Shown here: in pieces, positions 19,609-29,388 of the stretch
How positions within the stretch are numbered: position 1 is the first letter of the stretch
How the letters are laid out: the number at the start of each line of letters is the position of its first letter
DNA from: Bacillota bacterium
Lineage (GTDB): Bacteria > Bacillota > Sulfobacillia > JAJZYS01 > JAILZS01
Length of the DNA: 64,000 nucleotides
Assembly (NCBI GenBank): GCA_023512375.1
Contig: JAILZS010000006.1
Coordinates: 1-64,000, forward strand
Reading direction: 5' to 3'
Program-made: the position numbers and the translations under genes
Notes under the pieces: generated by a model
The model's database searches: none
What the model saw: only the letters and a program-made list of their open reading frames with translations
What the model was told of the DNA's origin: nothing

Positions 19609-20810
19609 GGGCGCCTCCCCCCTGGCCGCGCTCCCTGGAGCCCCGGGTCGTGGCCTGGCTCGAGGGGCGCCACCCAGAGCGCGCCCTCTACCGCGCCTTG
19701 TCCCACGGCGTGGTCGTGCGGGCGGTGCGGTCCCTCGCGCGCGGTCGCCTCGAGGTGGTGGTGGCGCCGGAGATGCTGGCGCCGCTTCGCCGCGCGGTGG
19801 CTCCCCTGGCGCGCGTGCGCGTCCGGCGCCGCCTGGGCGCGCCGTACGCCCTCTACGCCCTGGTGCGGCGGCCCGGCCTGTGGGTGGGGGCAGCGGCCTT
19901 CGCCCTCGCCTTGGGCGCCCTCGCCTCCATGGTGTGGGCGGTGCGGGTGGAGGGTGCGCCGCGCGCCCTAGGGGAGCGGGTGCTAAGGGTAGCCCTGCGC
20001 TATGGGGTGGCGCCGGGCGCGTGGCGGGCCGGGGTGCGGCCGCAGCGGTTGGCGGCGGCGCTCGTGGCGGGCGTTCCCGGCGTGACCTGGGCGGCCGTGC
20101 ACAGCGACGGCGGTTTGGTCGTGGTACGGGTCGTGCCCGCGCTCCGCCCCGTGGCGCGCGAGGAGGCGCCGCGCCGCCTCGTGGCGTGGCACGCCGGGCG
20201 CGTCGTGGCCCTCCACGTGCGCCAGGGCCGGCCCGAGGTGGCCGTGGGCCAGGAGGTGCGCGCCGGTCAGGCGCTGGTGACCGGCTACCTGGCGGAGGGG
20301 GCGCCTTTGGCGGACGGCTCGCCGGGCCCGGCGCGCTGGGTGGCGCCGCGGGCGGTGGTGGTGGCGCGCTGGAGCGAGCGCGCCCGCGCCGAGGTGCCGC
20401 TCGTGCGCCGGGGTCACGGCCCCGTGCGCTGGCAGCTCGCCTGGATGGTGTCCGTCCTGGGGCGCACCCTAAGCGCGCGCCCGGCCCCGGCCGGGGAGGT
20501 GGCGGCTCGGCGGCTGCTGCAGAGGTGGAGGATTCGCGTCGGGGGGATCGAATGCATCGCTCTCCGGGTGGAACGCGTCGCCGTGCGGCGCTCGTGGGTG
20601 CACCGGTTGTCGCCGGGCGCCGCGAGGGCGGCAGCGGTGGCGGCGGCGGAGCGGAGGCTGGCGCGAGCGGTGGGAAGCGGCGCGCGCATCCTCCGGCGGC
20701 AGGTGTCGGTGCAGGTGCGGGACGATCGGGCCCAGGCCGAGCTTCGGGTCGAGGTGGAGGCGGACGTGGCGCGGGCGGCGGGCGAGGCGCCTCCGGCCGG
20801 GCAGCGCTAG
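19605..20810 (+). CDS. yqfD: Sporulation protein YqfD
   Basis: Single TM then repeated soluble domains; GTGA overlap with yqfC; conserved position before phoH. Confidence 0.85.
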   Translation: MRAPPPWPRSLEPRVVAWLEGRHPERALYRALSHGVVVRAVRSLARGRLEVVVAPEMLAPLRRAVAPLARVRVRRRLGAPYALYALVRRPGLWVGAAAFALALGALASMVWAVRVEGAPRALGERVLRVALRYGVAPGAWRAGVRPQRLAAALVAGVPGVTWAAVHSDGGLVVVRVVPALRPVAREEAPRRLVAWHAGRVVALHVRQGRPEVAVGQEVRAGQALVTGYLAEGAPLADGSPGPARWVAPRAVVVARWSERARAEVPLVRRGHGPVRWQLAWMVSVLGRTLSARPAPAGEVAARRLLQRWRIRVGGIECIALRVERVAVRRSWVHRLSPGAARAAAVAAAERRLARAVGSGARILRRQVSVQVRDDRAQAELRVEVEADVARAAGEAPPAGQR

Positions 20811-20829
20811 GAGGGAGGGATGGCGGGCG

Positions 20830-21846
20830 TTGACCACGCGTTCGGGCGTACGGTCGCGGGGGCGGGAGCGGCCCAGCGCCGGCGCCCGACCGGCCGCCGA
20901 TGCGGGCTCCGACGACGCCTACGGCGTGGAGCGGCGCCTGTTCGGCGCCCTGGACGAGAACCTGCGCCGCATCGAGGCGGCGTTCTCCGTACGCATCGCC
21001 GCGCGCGACGGCCGCCTGCAGGTGAGCGGCCCGCCGCAGGAGCGGGAGGCGGCGATGGCCGTCCTGGAACGCCTGCGGGCATTGGCGGAACGGGGTGAGC
21101 GCGTGGACGAGCGCGAGGTGAGCATGGCCATCCGGGAGGTGCGCCGGGGCGAGGGCCCGGGCGAACCAGGGGGCGACAGCATCCTCGTGACCGCCCGCGG
21201 CAAGGCGATCTACCCCAAGACGCCGGGGCAACGGGCGTACGTGGAGGCGATGGCGGCGCACGCCATCGTGTTCGGCATCGGGCCGGCGGGTACGGGCAAG
21301 ACCTACCTCGCCATGGCCATGGCCGTGGCGGCGCTCAGGCGCCGGGAGGTGGCCCGCATCGTGTTGTGTCGCCCGGCGGTGGAGGCGGGGGAGAAGCTGG
21401 GCTTCCTCCCCGGCGACTTGCAGGAGAAGGTGGACCCCTATCTTCGGCCGCTGTACGACGCCCTGTTCGACATGCTCGGGGTGGAGCAGTTCGAGCGGTA
21501 CCGCGAGCGGGGCATCGTGGAGGTGGCTCCGCTCGCCTACATGCGCGGGCGCACGCTGGACGACGCCTTCATCATCCTTGACGAGGCCCAGAACACCACG
21601 CCCGAACAGATGAAGATGCTCCTCACCCGCCTCGGATTCGGGTCCCGGGCTGTAGTCACGGGAGACGTGACCCAGATCGACCTGCCGCGGGGCCAGTTCT
21701 CCGGCCTTCGGGAGGTCATGGAGATCCTGCGCTCGGTCGAGGGCATCGCCTTCTGCCACCTGACGGACGCCGACGTGGTGCGGCACGAGCTCGTAGCCCG
21801 CATCATCCAGGCGTATGAGGCGTACGAGCGGGCGCGACAGGGGTGA
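20830..21846 (+). CDS. phoH: PhoH-like ATPase
   Basis: YPKTPGQRAYVEAMAAHAIVFGIGPAGTGKTYLAMAMAV, DDAFIILDEAQNTTPEQMKMLLTRLGFGSRAVVTGDVTQIDLP. Start approximate. Confidence 0.94.
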   Translation: MTTRSGVRSRGRERPSAGARPAADAGSDDAYGVERRLFGALDENLRRIEAAFSVRIAARDGRLQVSGPPQEREAAMAVLERLRALAERGERVDEREVSMAIREVRRGEGPGEPGGDSILVTARGKAIYPKTPGQRAYVEAMAAHAIVFGIGPAGTGKTYLAMAMAVAALRRREVARIVLCRPAVEAGEKLGFLPGDLQEKVDPYLRPLYDALFDMLGVEQFERYRERGIVEVAPLAYMRGRTLDDAFIILDEAQNTTPEQMKMLLTRLGFGSRAVVTGDVTQIDLPRGQFSGLREVMEILRSVEGIAFCHLTDADVVRHELVARIIQAYEAYERARQG

Positions 21847-21850
21847 GGCC

Positions 21851-24013
21851 ATGGCAGGGGGAGCGGGCGGGGGCGGCGGGCGTTGGCCCTCCTCCCCCGC
21901 CCTGGGGGGAGCCGGTCGCGCCGCTCTGACGCTGGTGGTGGCGGCCGTGGCCACGGTGCTCGTCGCCTCCCACTTCCTGGTCGTACGCGTCAACCTGCGG
22001 GTCGGCGAGGTGGCGCCCCAGAACGTGTACGCCACGCGCGAGGTGCTCAACCGGCCCCTCACCGACCTGTTGCGGCGGCAGGCGGCGGCGCGGGTGGCGC
22101 CGGTGTACGTGGCCGACAGGTCGGCGCCGGGGGCCGCGCAGGTGGCTGTCGGCCGAATCTTCCGCGCCGTCGTCCGTGAGCGCGCGGCGCATGCGTCGGC
22201 GCGCGCCTTTCGCGTCGCCACCGGCCTCAGGCTGACGGCGGCGGCGGTGGCGGCGATCGAGGCCATGACGCCGCGCCGCCTGGCGGCCCTCGAGGCCGAC
22301 GCCCGCCTCGTGGTCGGGTCGGTGATGGCCACCGGCTACCGTTCCACCCCCGCCTCCGTGGCCGCCGCCCACAGCGCCTTGGCGGTGATGGTGGGCAACC
22401 TGGGCCTGGGCGCCGGTGCCGCCTCCCAGCTCGTGCTGGCGGCGGCGGAGCGCGCCTTTCGGCCCTCCCTCGTGTACTCTGCCGCCGACACCATGAAGGC
22501 GCGCCGGGCGGCGATGGCCGCCGTGGCCCCCGCGTACGTCGTGCCGGGGGACGTGGTGGTCGTGGCCGGCACGCGCGTGACGGCCGCGCAGATGACCGTC
22601 CTGCGGGAGCTCGGGCTCGTGCAGGGGCGGGGCAACGGCGCCGCCTACCTGGGGGCGGCGGTGGTGACGCTCCTCCTCCTGGGGCTGGTGGTGGCCTACC
22701 TGTGGCGGTTCGAACCCGACCGGCTGCGTCAGGGGAGCACCGTCTGGAGCCTGGGCATGCCTGCCCTCGGCGTCCTGCTCATCGGCCGCCTGGTGGCGCC
22801 GGTGTCCGGCTACCTGGTGCCCGTCTCGGCCGCTTCGATCCTCGCCGCCATCCTCGTGGACGCCCGCGTCGCCACCCTGTTCACGGTGGTCCTGGGCCTC
22901 ATGACGACGGTGGCGCTCGGCCTGGACGTGTCGGCGACGGCGGTGGACACCGTGGCCGGCTTGGCGGCGGTGGTGGCGGTCGCGGACATCCGCGACCGCC
23001 TGGCGGCTCCGCGCGCCCTCCTCTACGCCGCCGTCGGCGGCCTGGGGGCGGGGCTGGGGTTCGTCCTCCTGGGCGACGTGGAAAGCGGCGTGGGGCTGGC
23101 GCCGTGGGTGGCCCTGGGATGGTCGGCGGCGGGCAGCCTCCTGGGGGTGATCCTCTCCTTCGGGTCGCTGCCGCTGTTCGAGCAGTTCTTGGGCGTGCTC
23201 ACCCCGGTGCGGCTCATCGAGCTGGCGAATCCCAACCAGCCCCTCCTGCGCCGCCTCCTCATGGAGGCGCCGGGCACCTACCACCACTCGGTGGTGGTAG
23301 CCAACCTGGCCGAGGCGGCGGCCGAGGCGGTGGGGGCCAACGGTCTGTTGGCCAGGGTGGGCGCCTTCTACCACGACGTGGGCAAGCTGCGGCGGCCGTT
23401 CTTCTTCGTGGACAACCAGTTCGGGGCCCCCAACCCGCACGACCGCCTCGCTCCTTCCGTGTCGGCGGCGATCATCATGGCGCACGTGAAGGACGGGGTG
23501 GCCATCGCGGCCGAGGCCGGGCTGCCGCCGCCGGTGCTGGACCTCATCTCCCAGCACCACGGCACCACCCGTGTGGAGTTCTTCTGGCGCAAGGCGCGGG
23601 ACGAGGCGGAGGCCGGAGGGGGCGAGGGCCCGCAGCCGCAGGAGGAGGCCTTTCGCTACCCGGGCCCCAAGCCCGCGTCGCGCGAGGCGGCCATCCTCAT
23701 GCTGGCCGACACGTCGGAGGCCGCGGCGCGCGCCCTGCCGCGCCCCACCCCGGCACGTATCGAGGCCCGGGTGCGGGCCCTCATCCGGGACCGCCTGGCC
23801 GACGGCCAGCTGGACGAGGCCGATCTCACCCTGCGCGACCTCGACCGCATCGCCGCCACCTTCACCCAGGTCCTGGCAGGCGTCTTCCACTCCCGCGTCC
23901 CCTACCCGGACAACGAGCGCGGCGTACCGGACAGCGGGGAGGAAGAGGCGGCCGCCTCAGGTACGCCGCCGCCGAAGGCCGGAGGCGGGCCGGCGGCACG
24001 AGGGGAGGGCTGA
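21851..24013 (+). CDS. yqfF: 7TM receptor with intracellular HD hydrolase (YqfF/PgpH-like c-di-AMP phosphodiesterase)
   Basis: N-terminal TM + extracytoplasmic region, multiple TMs, HD domain APGTYHHSVVVANLAEAAAEAVGANGLLARVGAFYHDVGKLRRP. Confidence 0.92.
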   Translation: MAGGAGGGGGRWPSSPALGGAGRAALTLVVAAVATVLVASHFLVVRVNLRVGEVAPQNVYATREVLNRPLTDLLRRQAAARVAPVYVADRSAPGAAQVAVGRIFRAVVRERAAHASARAFRVATGLRLTAAAVAAIEAMTPRRLAALEADARLVVGSVMATGYRSTPASVAAAHSALAVMVGNLGLGAGAASQLVLAAAERAFRPSLVYSAADTMKARRAAMAAVAPAYVVPGDVVVVAGTRVTAAQMTVLRELGLVQGRGNGAAYLGAAVVTLLLLGLVVAYLWRFEPDRLRQGSTVWSLGMPALGVLLIGRLVAPVSGYLVPVSAASILAAILVDARVATLFTVVLGLMTTVALGLDVSATAVDTVAGLAAVVAVADIRDRLAAPRALLYAAVGGLGAGLGFVLLGDVESGVGLAPWVALGWSAAGSLLGVILSFGSLPLFEQFLGVLTPVRLIELANPNQPLLRRLLMEAPGTYHHSVVVANLAEAAAEAVGANGLLARVGAFYHDVGKLRRPFFFVDNQFGAPNPHDRLAPSVSAAIIMAHVKDGVAIAAEAGLPPPVLDLISQHHGTTRVEFFWRKARDEAEAGGGEGPQPQEEAFRYPGPKPASREAAILMLADTSEAAARALPRPTPARIEARVRALIRDRLADGQLDEADLTLRDLDRIAATFTQVLAGVFHSRVPYPDNERGVPDSGEEEAAASGTPPPKAGGGPAARGEG

Positions 24014-24015
24014 AC

Positions 24016-24501
24016 ATGGTCGAGTGGTCGGTGGAGCTTTCGCCCGCTGCCGTGCGCCGGTTGGGTGGCGAGGGCGTCGTGTCCCGGGTGACGGAGCGCG
24101 CCGCCGAGGCGTGCCAGGCGGTGCTGGAGTCGGAGGGCATGGCGGGGTGGGAGATGACCCTGACCTTTGTCTCCGGCCAGCGCATCCGCGCCTTAAACCG
24201 CGCGTACCGCGGCCTGGACCGGGCCACGGACGTGTTGTCCTTCTCCCAGCGCGAGGGCGGTGGACCCGAGGCTCCGCCCGGGATGCCTGCGCTCCTGGGC
24301 GACGTGGTGGTGGCACTTCCGGTGGCCGCCCGCCAGGCGCGCGCCTTCGGCCACGGCCTGGAACGGGAGGCGGCCTTCCTCGCCGTGCACGGCACGCTCC
24401 ATCTCCTGGGATACGACCATGAGACGGCCCAGGACGAGGCGACGATGATGGGCAAGGCGGAGGCCGTCCTGGGGCGGCTGGGGCTGGTGCGGGAGGCGTG
24501 A
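24016..24501 (+). CDS. ybeY: rRNA maturation RNase YbeY
   Basis: IRALNRAYRGLDRATDVLSFSQ, AVHGTLHLLGYDHE (HGxLHLxGYDH motif). Confidence 0.95.
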   Translation: MVEWSVELSPAAVRRLGGEGVVSRVTERAAEACQAVLESEGMAGWEMTLTFVSGQRIRALNRAYRGLDRATDVLSFSQREGGGPEAPPGMPALLGDVVVALPVAARQARAFGHGLEREAAFLAVHGTLHLLGYDHETAQDEATMMGKAEAVLGRLGLVREA

Positions 24502-24502
24502 G

Positions 24503-25003
24503 GTGACCCCGGCCTGGAGGCGCTCCCCGGCTTGGCGCCTGGGGCGGCGCATGCGGGACGCGGCCCGGGGCGTGATCGACTTGGCGCGCGCCAGCGCCAA
24601 CGCCCGCATCGAGGCCCTGCTGGGCTACCTGGCCTTGAGCGCCGCCCTGGCGGAGGGGGGCGCAGGGCGGGTGGGCCTGGTGCTGGTGGCGTCCGCCACC
24701 GTATTGGCCGCCGAAGGCATGAACACCGCCCTGGAGCGGGCGGTGGACCGCAGCGGCCTTGGCCGCGACCCCTTGGCTCGGGCGGCGAAGGACGGCGCGG
24801 CCGGCGCCGTCCTGCTCACGGCCGCCGGGGCGGCGGCGGCGGCCGTGTGGGTTCTCGTGCCCCATCTGGCCGCCTGCCTCGCCGCTTGGCGCCGCGCCTC
24901 CGATCTCGCCCGGGGGGCGTGGCTGGCAGGCCTGGTCGTACTCGCCGTCGCGGCGCTCTGGCCGGAGGCCCCCGAGGCGCCGCCGGCACAGGGGCCGCGG
25001 TGA
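24503..25003 (+). CDS. dgkA: Diacylglycerol/undecaprenol kinase family protein
   Basis: NARIEALLGYLALSAAL...ATVLAAEGMNTALERAVDR; DgkA motif EGMNTAxExxVD and TM helices. Confidence 0.88.
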   Translation: MTPAWRRSPAWRLGRRMRDAARGVIDLARASANARIEALLGYLALSAALAEGGAGRVGLVLVASATVLAAEGMNTALERAVDRSGLGRDPLARAAKDGAAGAVLLTAAGAAAAAVWVLVPHLAACLAAWRRASDLARGAWLAGLVVLAVAALWPEAPEAPPAQGPR

Positions 25004-25028
25004 GGGTGTCGAACCAGAGGGCGGGGGG

Positions 25029-25448
25029 ATGGCGACGCGGGGCGAAGAGTCGCAGATGGCAGACGGACGCGTCGCGCGCCGCCGGCGAGCGTTGTTGGCG
25101 GCGGGGGAACGCCGCCGCCGCCTTCTGGCCGCTGCCGCTGCCGCGGCCGGTACGGTGGCGGCAGTGGGCGTGGGAGGCGAGATCCTGTACGCCGTCGTCC
25201 GCCTGGGAGGTGCGGCCTGGGCGGCGGCCGTAGGGGTTGCCGCCCTCGCCGCGGCGGCGGCGTTCGCGCTCGGGCGGCGACGGGCGGGGCCGCGCGACGC
25301 CTCTGCGGGGCGGCGACGGCGCGGGCGGTCGCCCGAGGCGGCGCGTCCGGGGCCCGGCGTCACCGCCTCGCTGGCCTTGCCGCCCGCGGCCTCGTCGCCG
25401 TCGCCTGCGGCTTCCTCCCGGAGCCGGCGGGGACGGCGGCGCGGTTGA
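25029..25448 (+). CDS. Hypothetical small membrane protein
   Basis: 140-codon ORF with hydrophobic segments after a G-rich RBS; 3' end overlaps the convergent cytochrome gene. Confidence 0.3.
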   Translation: MATRGEESQMADGRVARRRRALLAAGERRRRLLAAAAAAAGTVAAVGVGGEILYAVVRLGGAAWAAAVGVAALAAAAAFALGRRRAGPRDASAGRRRRGRSPEAARPGPGVTASLALPPAASSPSPAASSRSRRGRRRG

Positions 25449-25899
25449 GGGTGTAATAGATGTAGGCCGCCAGGGCGTCGGCTTCGCTCGCGGTGAGCGA
25501 GCCGGGGCGCGTGAGGGGCATGTTGTGGTGGATGAACGTTGCCAGGGCCTGGGGCGTCGGGTAGGTGGTGAGCACCGGCACCTGCCCGGTGCCGTTGAGG
25601 GCGGGCGCGGCGCTGGTGCCCGCACCCTGGGGGCCATGGCAGCTCCCGCAGGCGTGGGCGGTGTACAGCCTTGCCCCCTGGGCGGCGAGGGCGGGTGGGA
25701 TGGCCGGGGCGCTGGTGGTGCCTGCGGGGCGGGCGGCCGGCGTCCCGCGGGCGCTCGGCGCCCTTGCGCCCGTCCCGGAGGTGGCGGACGCGTTCGGCCG
25801 CCCCCCGGCCGCCCCGGGTGCGGGGCCGCACCCCGCCCCGAGGGCGGGCGTCAGGGCGGCGGCGAGGATTGCGGCGAGGAGAACCTTGCGCTCTTGCAC
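25360..25899 (-). CDS. Secreted/lipoprotein c-type cytochrome
   Basis: MQERKVLLAAILAAALTPALGAGC signal; LYTAHACGSCHGPQGAGT heme-binding CxxCH; distal Met NMPLTRPGSLTASEADALAAYIYYTL. Confidence 0.85.
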   Translation of the reverse strand: MQERKVLLAAILAAALTPALGAGCGPAPGAAGGRPNASATSGTGARAPSARGTPAARPAGTTSAPAIPPALAAQGARLYTAHACGSCHGPQGAGTSAAPALNGTGQVPVLTTYPTPQALATFIHHNMPLTRPGSLTASEADALAAYIYYTLNRAAVPAGSGRKPQATATRPRAARPARR

Positions 25900-25958
25900 A
25901 CCTTCACCCCCGGCCTAGCCTGTCCGCGCGGGCCGGGTGTTAGCAGGAGGCGCGGGGG

Positions 25959-26759
25959 ATGCGCGGCGGGGGAGGCGGCGGCGTGGCACGGCTGGAGCGG
26001 AGCGAGGCGGTGGTGCTGGCCAGCCGCGATGCGGGCGAGGCCGACCGCGAGGTCGTCCTCCTCACCCGCGCCCACGGCAAGGTGGTGGCCCAGGTGCGCG
26101 GTGCGCGGCGCGTCACCAGCCGCCTGGCGGGGTCGCTGGAGCCCCTCGCCACGGTCGACGTCATGCTCTTCCGCGGCGGCCGGCGCACGACCGTGACCGG
26201 CGCCGCCCACGCCCAGCCTTTTCGCGCCCTCCGCTCCGACCTGGGGCGGTTCCTGGCCGCCAACGTGTTCGCCGAGGCGCTCGACGCCCTGGTGCCCGTG
26301 GGGGACGTGACCGACGGGCTGTACGCTCTGGCGGTGGGGGGGCTCGAGTTCCTCGCCTCCGAGGCGGACGCCGACCTGGCCCTGGCCTTCGTCCTCACGA
26401 AGCTGCTCGCCCTTCTGGGCTATGCGCCCACCTGGCGCACCTGCGCCGCGTGCGGCCGGCCGGTGGAGGGGGGCCCCTACGGCCTGAGCGCCGCCCTGGG
26501 GGGGGTCGTGGCGGGGCCTTGCGCCCAGGGCGGGGCGCCGCTGTCGCCGCCGGCCCTGGGTGCCCTCGCCCTGTTGGCGGAGGGGAGGCCGGCGGCCGTG
26601 CGCCGCCTCCACCTGGCGCCGGGCGTGCGCGACGAGGTGCGGCGCGCCGTATGGGCGCTGGTGGGGCAGGCGGCGGGGCGACCCCTGCGCAGCGCGCCGG
26701 TGTACGAGGCGGTGGCGGGCGCGACGCGGCCGGCGTCCACGGTGCGCATTGACCCGTAG
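25959..26759 (+). CDS. recO: DNA repair protein RecO
   Basis: ARLERSEAVVLASRDAGEADREVVLLTRAHGKVVAQVRGARR...; RecO OB fold and conserved position. Start 25959 or GTG 25983. Confidence 0.9.
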   Translation: MRGGGGGGVARLERSEAVVLASRDAGEADREVVLLTRAHGKVVAQVRGARRVTSRLAGSLEPLATVDVMLFRGGRRTTVTGAAHAQPFRALRSDLGRFLAANVFAEALDALVPVGDVTDGLYALAVGGLEFLASEADADLALAFVLTKLLALLGYAPTWRTCAACGRPVEGGPYGLSAALGGVVAGPCAQGGAPLSPPALGALALLAEGRPAAVRRLHLAPGVRDEVRRAVWALVGQAAGRPLRSAPVYEAVAGATRPASTVRIDP

Positions 26760-26941
26760 GTCCGATGGTTGAGACACCGTACGCCGGCTCAGGCATACGG
26801 TTTCGCCTCCACCAGGACCCGTCCCTGCCGCGCGCAGGGCGCCCGGCGCGGAGGAAATCGGATGGACGGAAGAGAACGGCACGCGCGCAGGCAAACATTC
26901 CCTTGCGTGCGGGGGTGGATGCGGTGCGTGTGCGATTCGTC

Positions 26942-28354
26942 ATGGATCGACAATTTCCGTCGATCCGGCCCGACGAGCCGGTGGGGGTGGCGCGCTGGCT
27001 TCTGCGCACGGGTTCGCGCGCGGAGGTGTACGTCGTCGACTCCGGGGGGCGGTTCCTCGGGGTGGTGCGGCGGGAGGACGCCGAGGGATGGAAGGATGGG
27101 CAGACGCTGGCCGACGTCCTGACGGCGCCGCAAGCGGCGATGACGACCTACCCGGATGCCGACGTGGCGGAGGTGCAGGCGGTCTTCACCGCCCACCCGT
27201 CGTGGCAGTCCGTCGCCGTCGTCGAGGACGGTGTCATGTGCGCCGTGGTGCACCGCGGCGCGTTGGCGGAACGGGCTACTCCATGGCCCGGCACGGGGTG
27301 GGAGGCGATCCCCGCCGACCTCTACCCACAGCTCCTCGACGCCATGCAGTCGGGGATCCTCGTCGTCGACGACCGTGGGGTGGTGCGCCTCCTCAACCGG
27401 TGCGGCGCCCAGCTGTTGGGTGTCGACTCTGAGCGAACCGTGGGCAGGCCGTATGAGGAGCTGGCCGAGCACATCTTCCCCCATATGGTGGACTACCTGA
27501 GGATGAGCGCCGTACCTGCGGCCATGGGGGTGGGCGCGAGGGAGGGGGAGCGGCAGGTCCGGGTCGCGAATGGGCGGGAGCTCCTCTTCCGGTTTGGCGC
27601 GCTGGACCGCGCTGGCGGCGGCCGCGGGGGAGTGGTGGTCACCTTTCTCGACGTGAGCGAACTCAAGGCGGCCCAGGCGCACAGCGCGGAGGAGGCGAGC
27701 GAGGCAGAGCGCGCGTTTGGCCTCACCCTGCCCAACAGCAAGGTGGAGTCGAAGCTTCGGACGTCGCCCGAGTACCAGGATGTCTACGATCCGAGGACCG
27801 GGCGGGCCATCGTCACGGCCGTCATCCCCGACGGGACCTACCGGCACGTGATCAACGGCCTTCGCATCATGGCCGACCTGAAGGCGCTGGATGTCTTCCA
27901 ACTCGTCGGGATCGACAAGGATACCCTTGTGCAGGCGTTCATCTTTCACGACGTGGGCAAGGAACAACCGCGCCTCGAAGTCGGGCAGGAGTTCGTGCCG
28001 GCGGACACGTTCGAACCCGGCCGCCTGCACGCCGCCCGCAGCGCGGACTGGGCAGCAAGCGAGTACCGCGTGCGCCCCGAGGCGGAACTGTTGATCCGTT
28101 ACCACCACACGGCGGAGGAGGATCTGCCCGACTCGTTCCCGCCCGCCCTGATGCCGATGTACCGACTCCTCCGCCTCGTCGACGGCCTCTCGGCCTGCCT
28201 CACCCGACGTGGCGGCAGGGTCGAGCTGGTGGGACGGCGGGGCAGCATCATCGAGGTGCACGAGGACAACCCCGATCCCCGCTACGACCGGCGGTACGAG
28301 CTTTCTCTCTACACGGGTGCGGCGGTGGACTGCGGGCACGCCCGCGGACGGTGA
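26942..28354 (+). CDS. CBS-domain pair + PAS domain + HD-domain protein
   Basis: CBS-like N-terminus (FPSIRPDEPVGVARWLLRTGSRAEVYVVDSGGRFLGVVRRED), PAS (LLDAMQSGILVVDDRGVVRLLNRCGAQLLGVDSERTVGRPYEEL), HD (RHVINGLRIM...AFIFHDVGKEQPRLE...LLIRYHH). Start uncertain (ORF open from 26765). Confidence 0.75.
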   Translation: MDRQFPSIRPDEPVGVARWLLRTGSRAEVYVVDSGGRFLGVVRREDAEGWKDGQTLADVLTAPQAAMTTYPDADVAEVQAVFTAHPSWQSVAVVEDGVMCAVVHRGALAERATPWPGTGWEAIPADLYPQLLDAMQSGILVVDDRGVVRLLNRCGAQLLGVDSERTVGRPYEELAEHIFPHMVDYLRMSAVPAAMGVGAREGERQVRVANGRELLFRFGALDRAGGGRGGVVVTFLDVSELKAAQAHSAEEASEAERAFGLTLPNSKVESKLRTSPEYQDVYDPRTGRAIVTAVIPDGTYRHVINGLRIMADLKALDVFQLVGIDKDTLVQAFIFHDVGKEQPRLEVGQEFVPADTFEPGRLHAARSADWAASEYRVRPEAELLIRYHHTAEEDLPDSFPPALMPMYRLLRLVDGLSACLTRRGGRVELVGRRGSIIEVHEDNPDPRYDRRYELSLYTGAAVDCGHARGR

Positions 28355-28491
28355 GGACGGCGGCGCCTTGGCGCATCGGATGGCGACGGCGCGGTTGATC
28401 CCCCGGCAGCGCCGATGGTAACGTAGGCGGCGACTGGCCCCGGCGCCCGCCGGGGCGACCGCGGCCGCCGCATGCCGAGGGGGGCCTTGCG

Positions 28492-29388
28492 TTGACGTTC
28501 CAGGATCTCGTCCAGACCCTCGACCGCTTCTGGACGCGGCAGGGTTGCCTGCTCGTGGAGGCCTACGACACGGAGAAGGGCGCGGGGACCCTGAGCCCGT
28601 TCACCTTCTTCCGCACGCAGGGCCCGGAGCCGTGGCGGGTGGCGTCCGTGGAACCCTCACGCCGTCCCGCCGACGCCCGCTACGGCGACAACCCCAACCG
28701 CCTCTACCGCTTCCATCAGTACCAGGTGATCCTCAAACCGTCGCCGCCGCAGTCCCCGGAGCTCTACCTGGACAGCCTTCGGGCCGTCGGCATCGAGGCG
28801 CGCGACCACGATATCCGTTTCGTCGAGGACAACTGGGAGGCGCCGACGCAGGGGGCGTGGGGCCTGGGGTGGGAGGTGTGGCTCGACGGCCTCGAGATCA
28901 GCCAGTTCACCTATTTTCAGGGCATGGCCGGGCGTGAATGCCGGCCGGTGAGCGTGGAGATGACCTACGGCCTGGAGCGCATCGCCGCCTACCTGCAGGG
29001 CAAGGACAGCGTGTTCGACGTCGAATACGGCGCGGGGCTGACGTACCGCGAGATGTTCGGCGACCAAGAGGCCCAGCAGTCGGCGTACGTGTTCGAGCAC
29101 GCCGACCCGGAACGGCTCGGGCGCGCCTATTCGGACGCCGTGGCCGAGGCCCGCGCCCTACTCCACCGCGACCTGTACGTGCCCGCCTATGACCAGGTGC
29201 TCCATGCCTCCCACTTGTTCAATGTCATGGACGCCCGCGGTATCCTCTCGGTCGCCCAGCGCACGGCCCGCGTGGCGGAGATCCGCACCCTGGCACGCCA
29301 TTGCGGCGAGGCGTACGAGCGGGCGCGGGAGGCCATGGGCTATCCCCTCCTCGGGCGGGCATGGGGCCGAGGAGGGACGGAGGCGTGA
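28492..29388 (+). CDS. glyQ: Glycyl-tRNA synthetase alpha subunit
   Basis: TFQDLVQTLDRFWTRQGCLLVEAYDTEKGAGTLSPFTFFRTQGPEPWRVASVEPSRRPADARYGDNPNRLYRFHQYQVILKP. TTG start. Confidence 0.97.
   Translation: MTFQDLVQTLDRFWTRQGCLLVEAYDTEKGAGTLSPFTFFRTQGPEPWRVASVEPSRRPADARYGDNPNRLYRFHQYQVILKPSPPQSPELYLDSLRAVGIEARDHDIRFVEDNWEAPTQGAWGLGWEVWLDGLEISQFTYFQGMAGRECRPVSVEMTYGLERIAAYLQGKDSVFDVEYGAGLTYREMFGDQEAQQSAYVFEHADPERLGRAYSDAVAEARALLHRDLYVPAYDQVLHASHLFNVMDARGILSVAQRTARVAEIRTLARHCGEAYERAREAMGYPLLGRAWGRGGTEA

Noticed and set aside
28355-28491. Possible glycine T-box or riboswitch before glyQS (GGGGCGACCGCGG)
   Set aside because: Only ~137 nt, lacks the obligatory TGGN of the T-box bulge and has no recognisable stem I; the hairpin CCCCGGCG-CCC-GCCGGGG is ordinary for this GC content.
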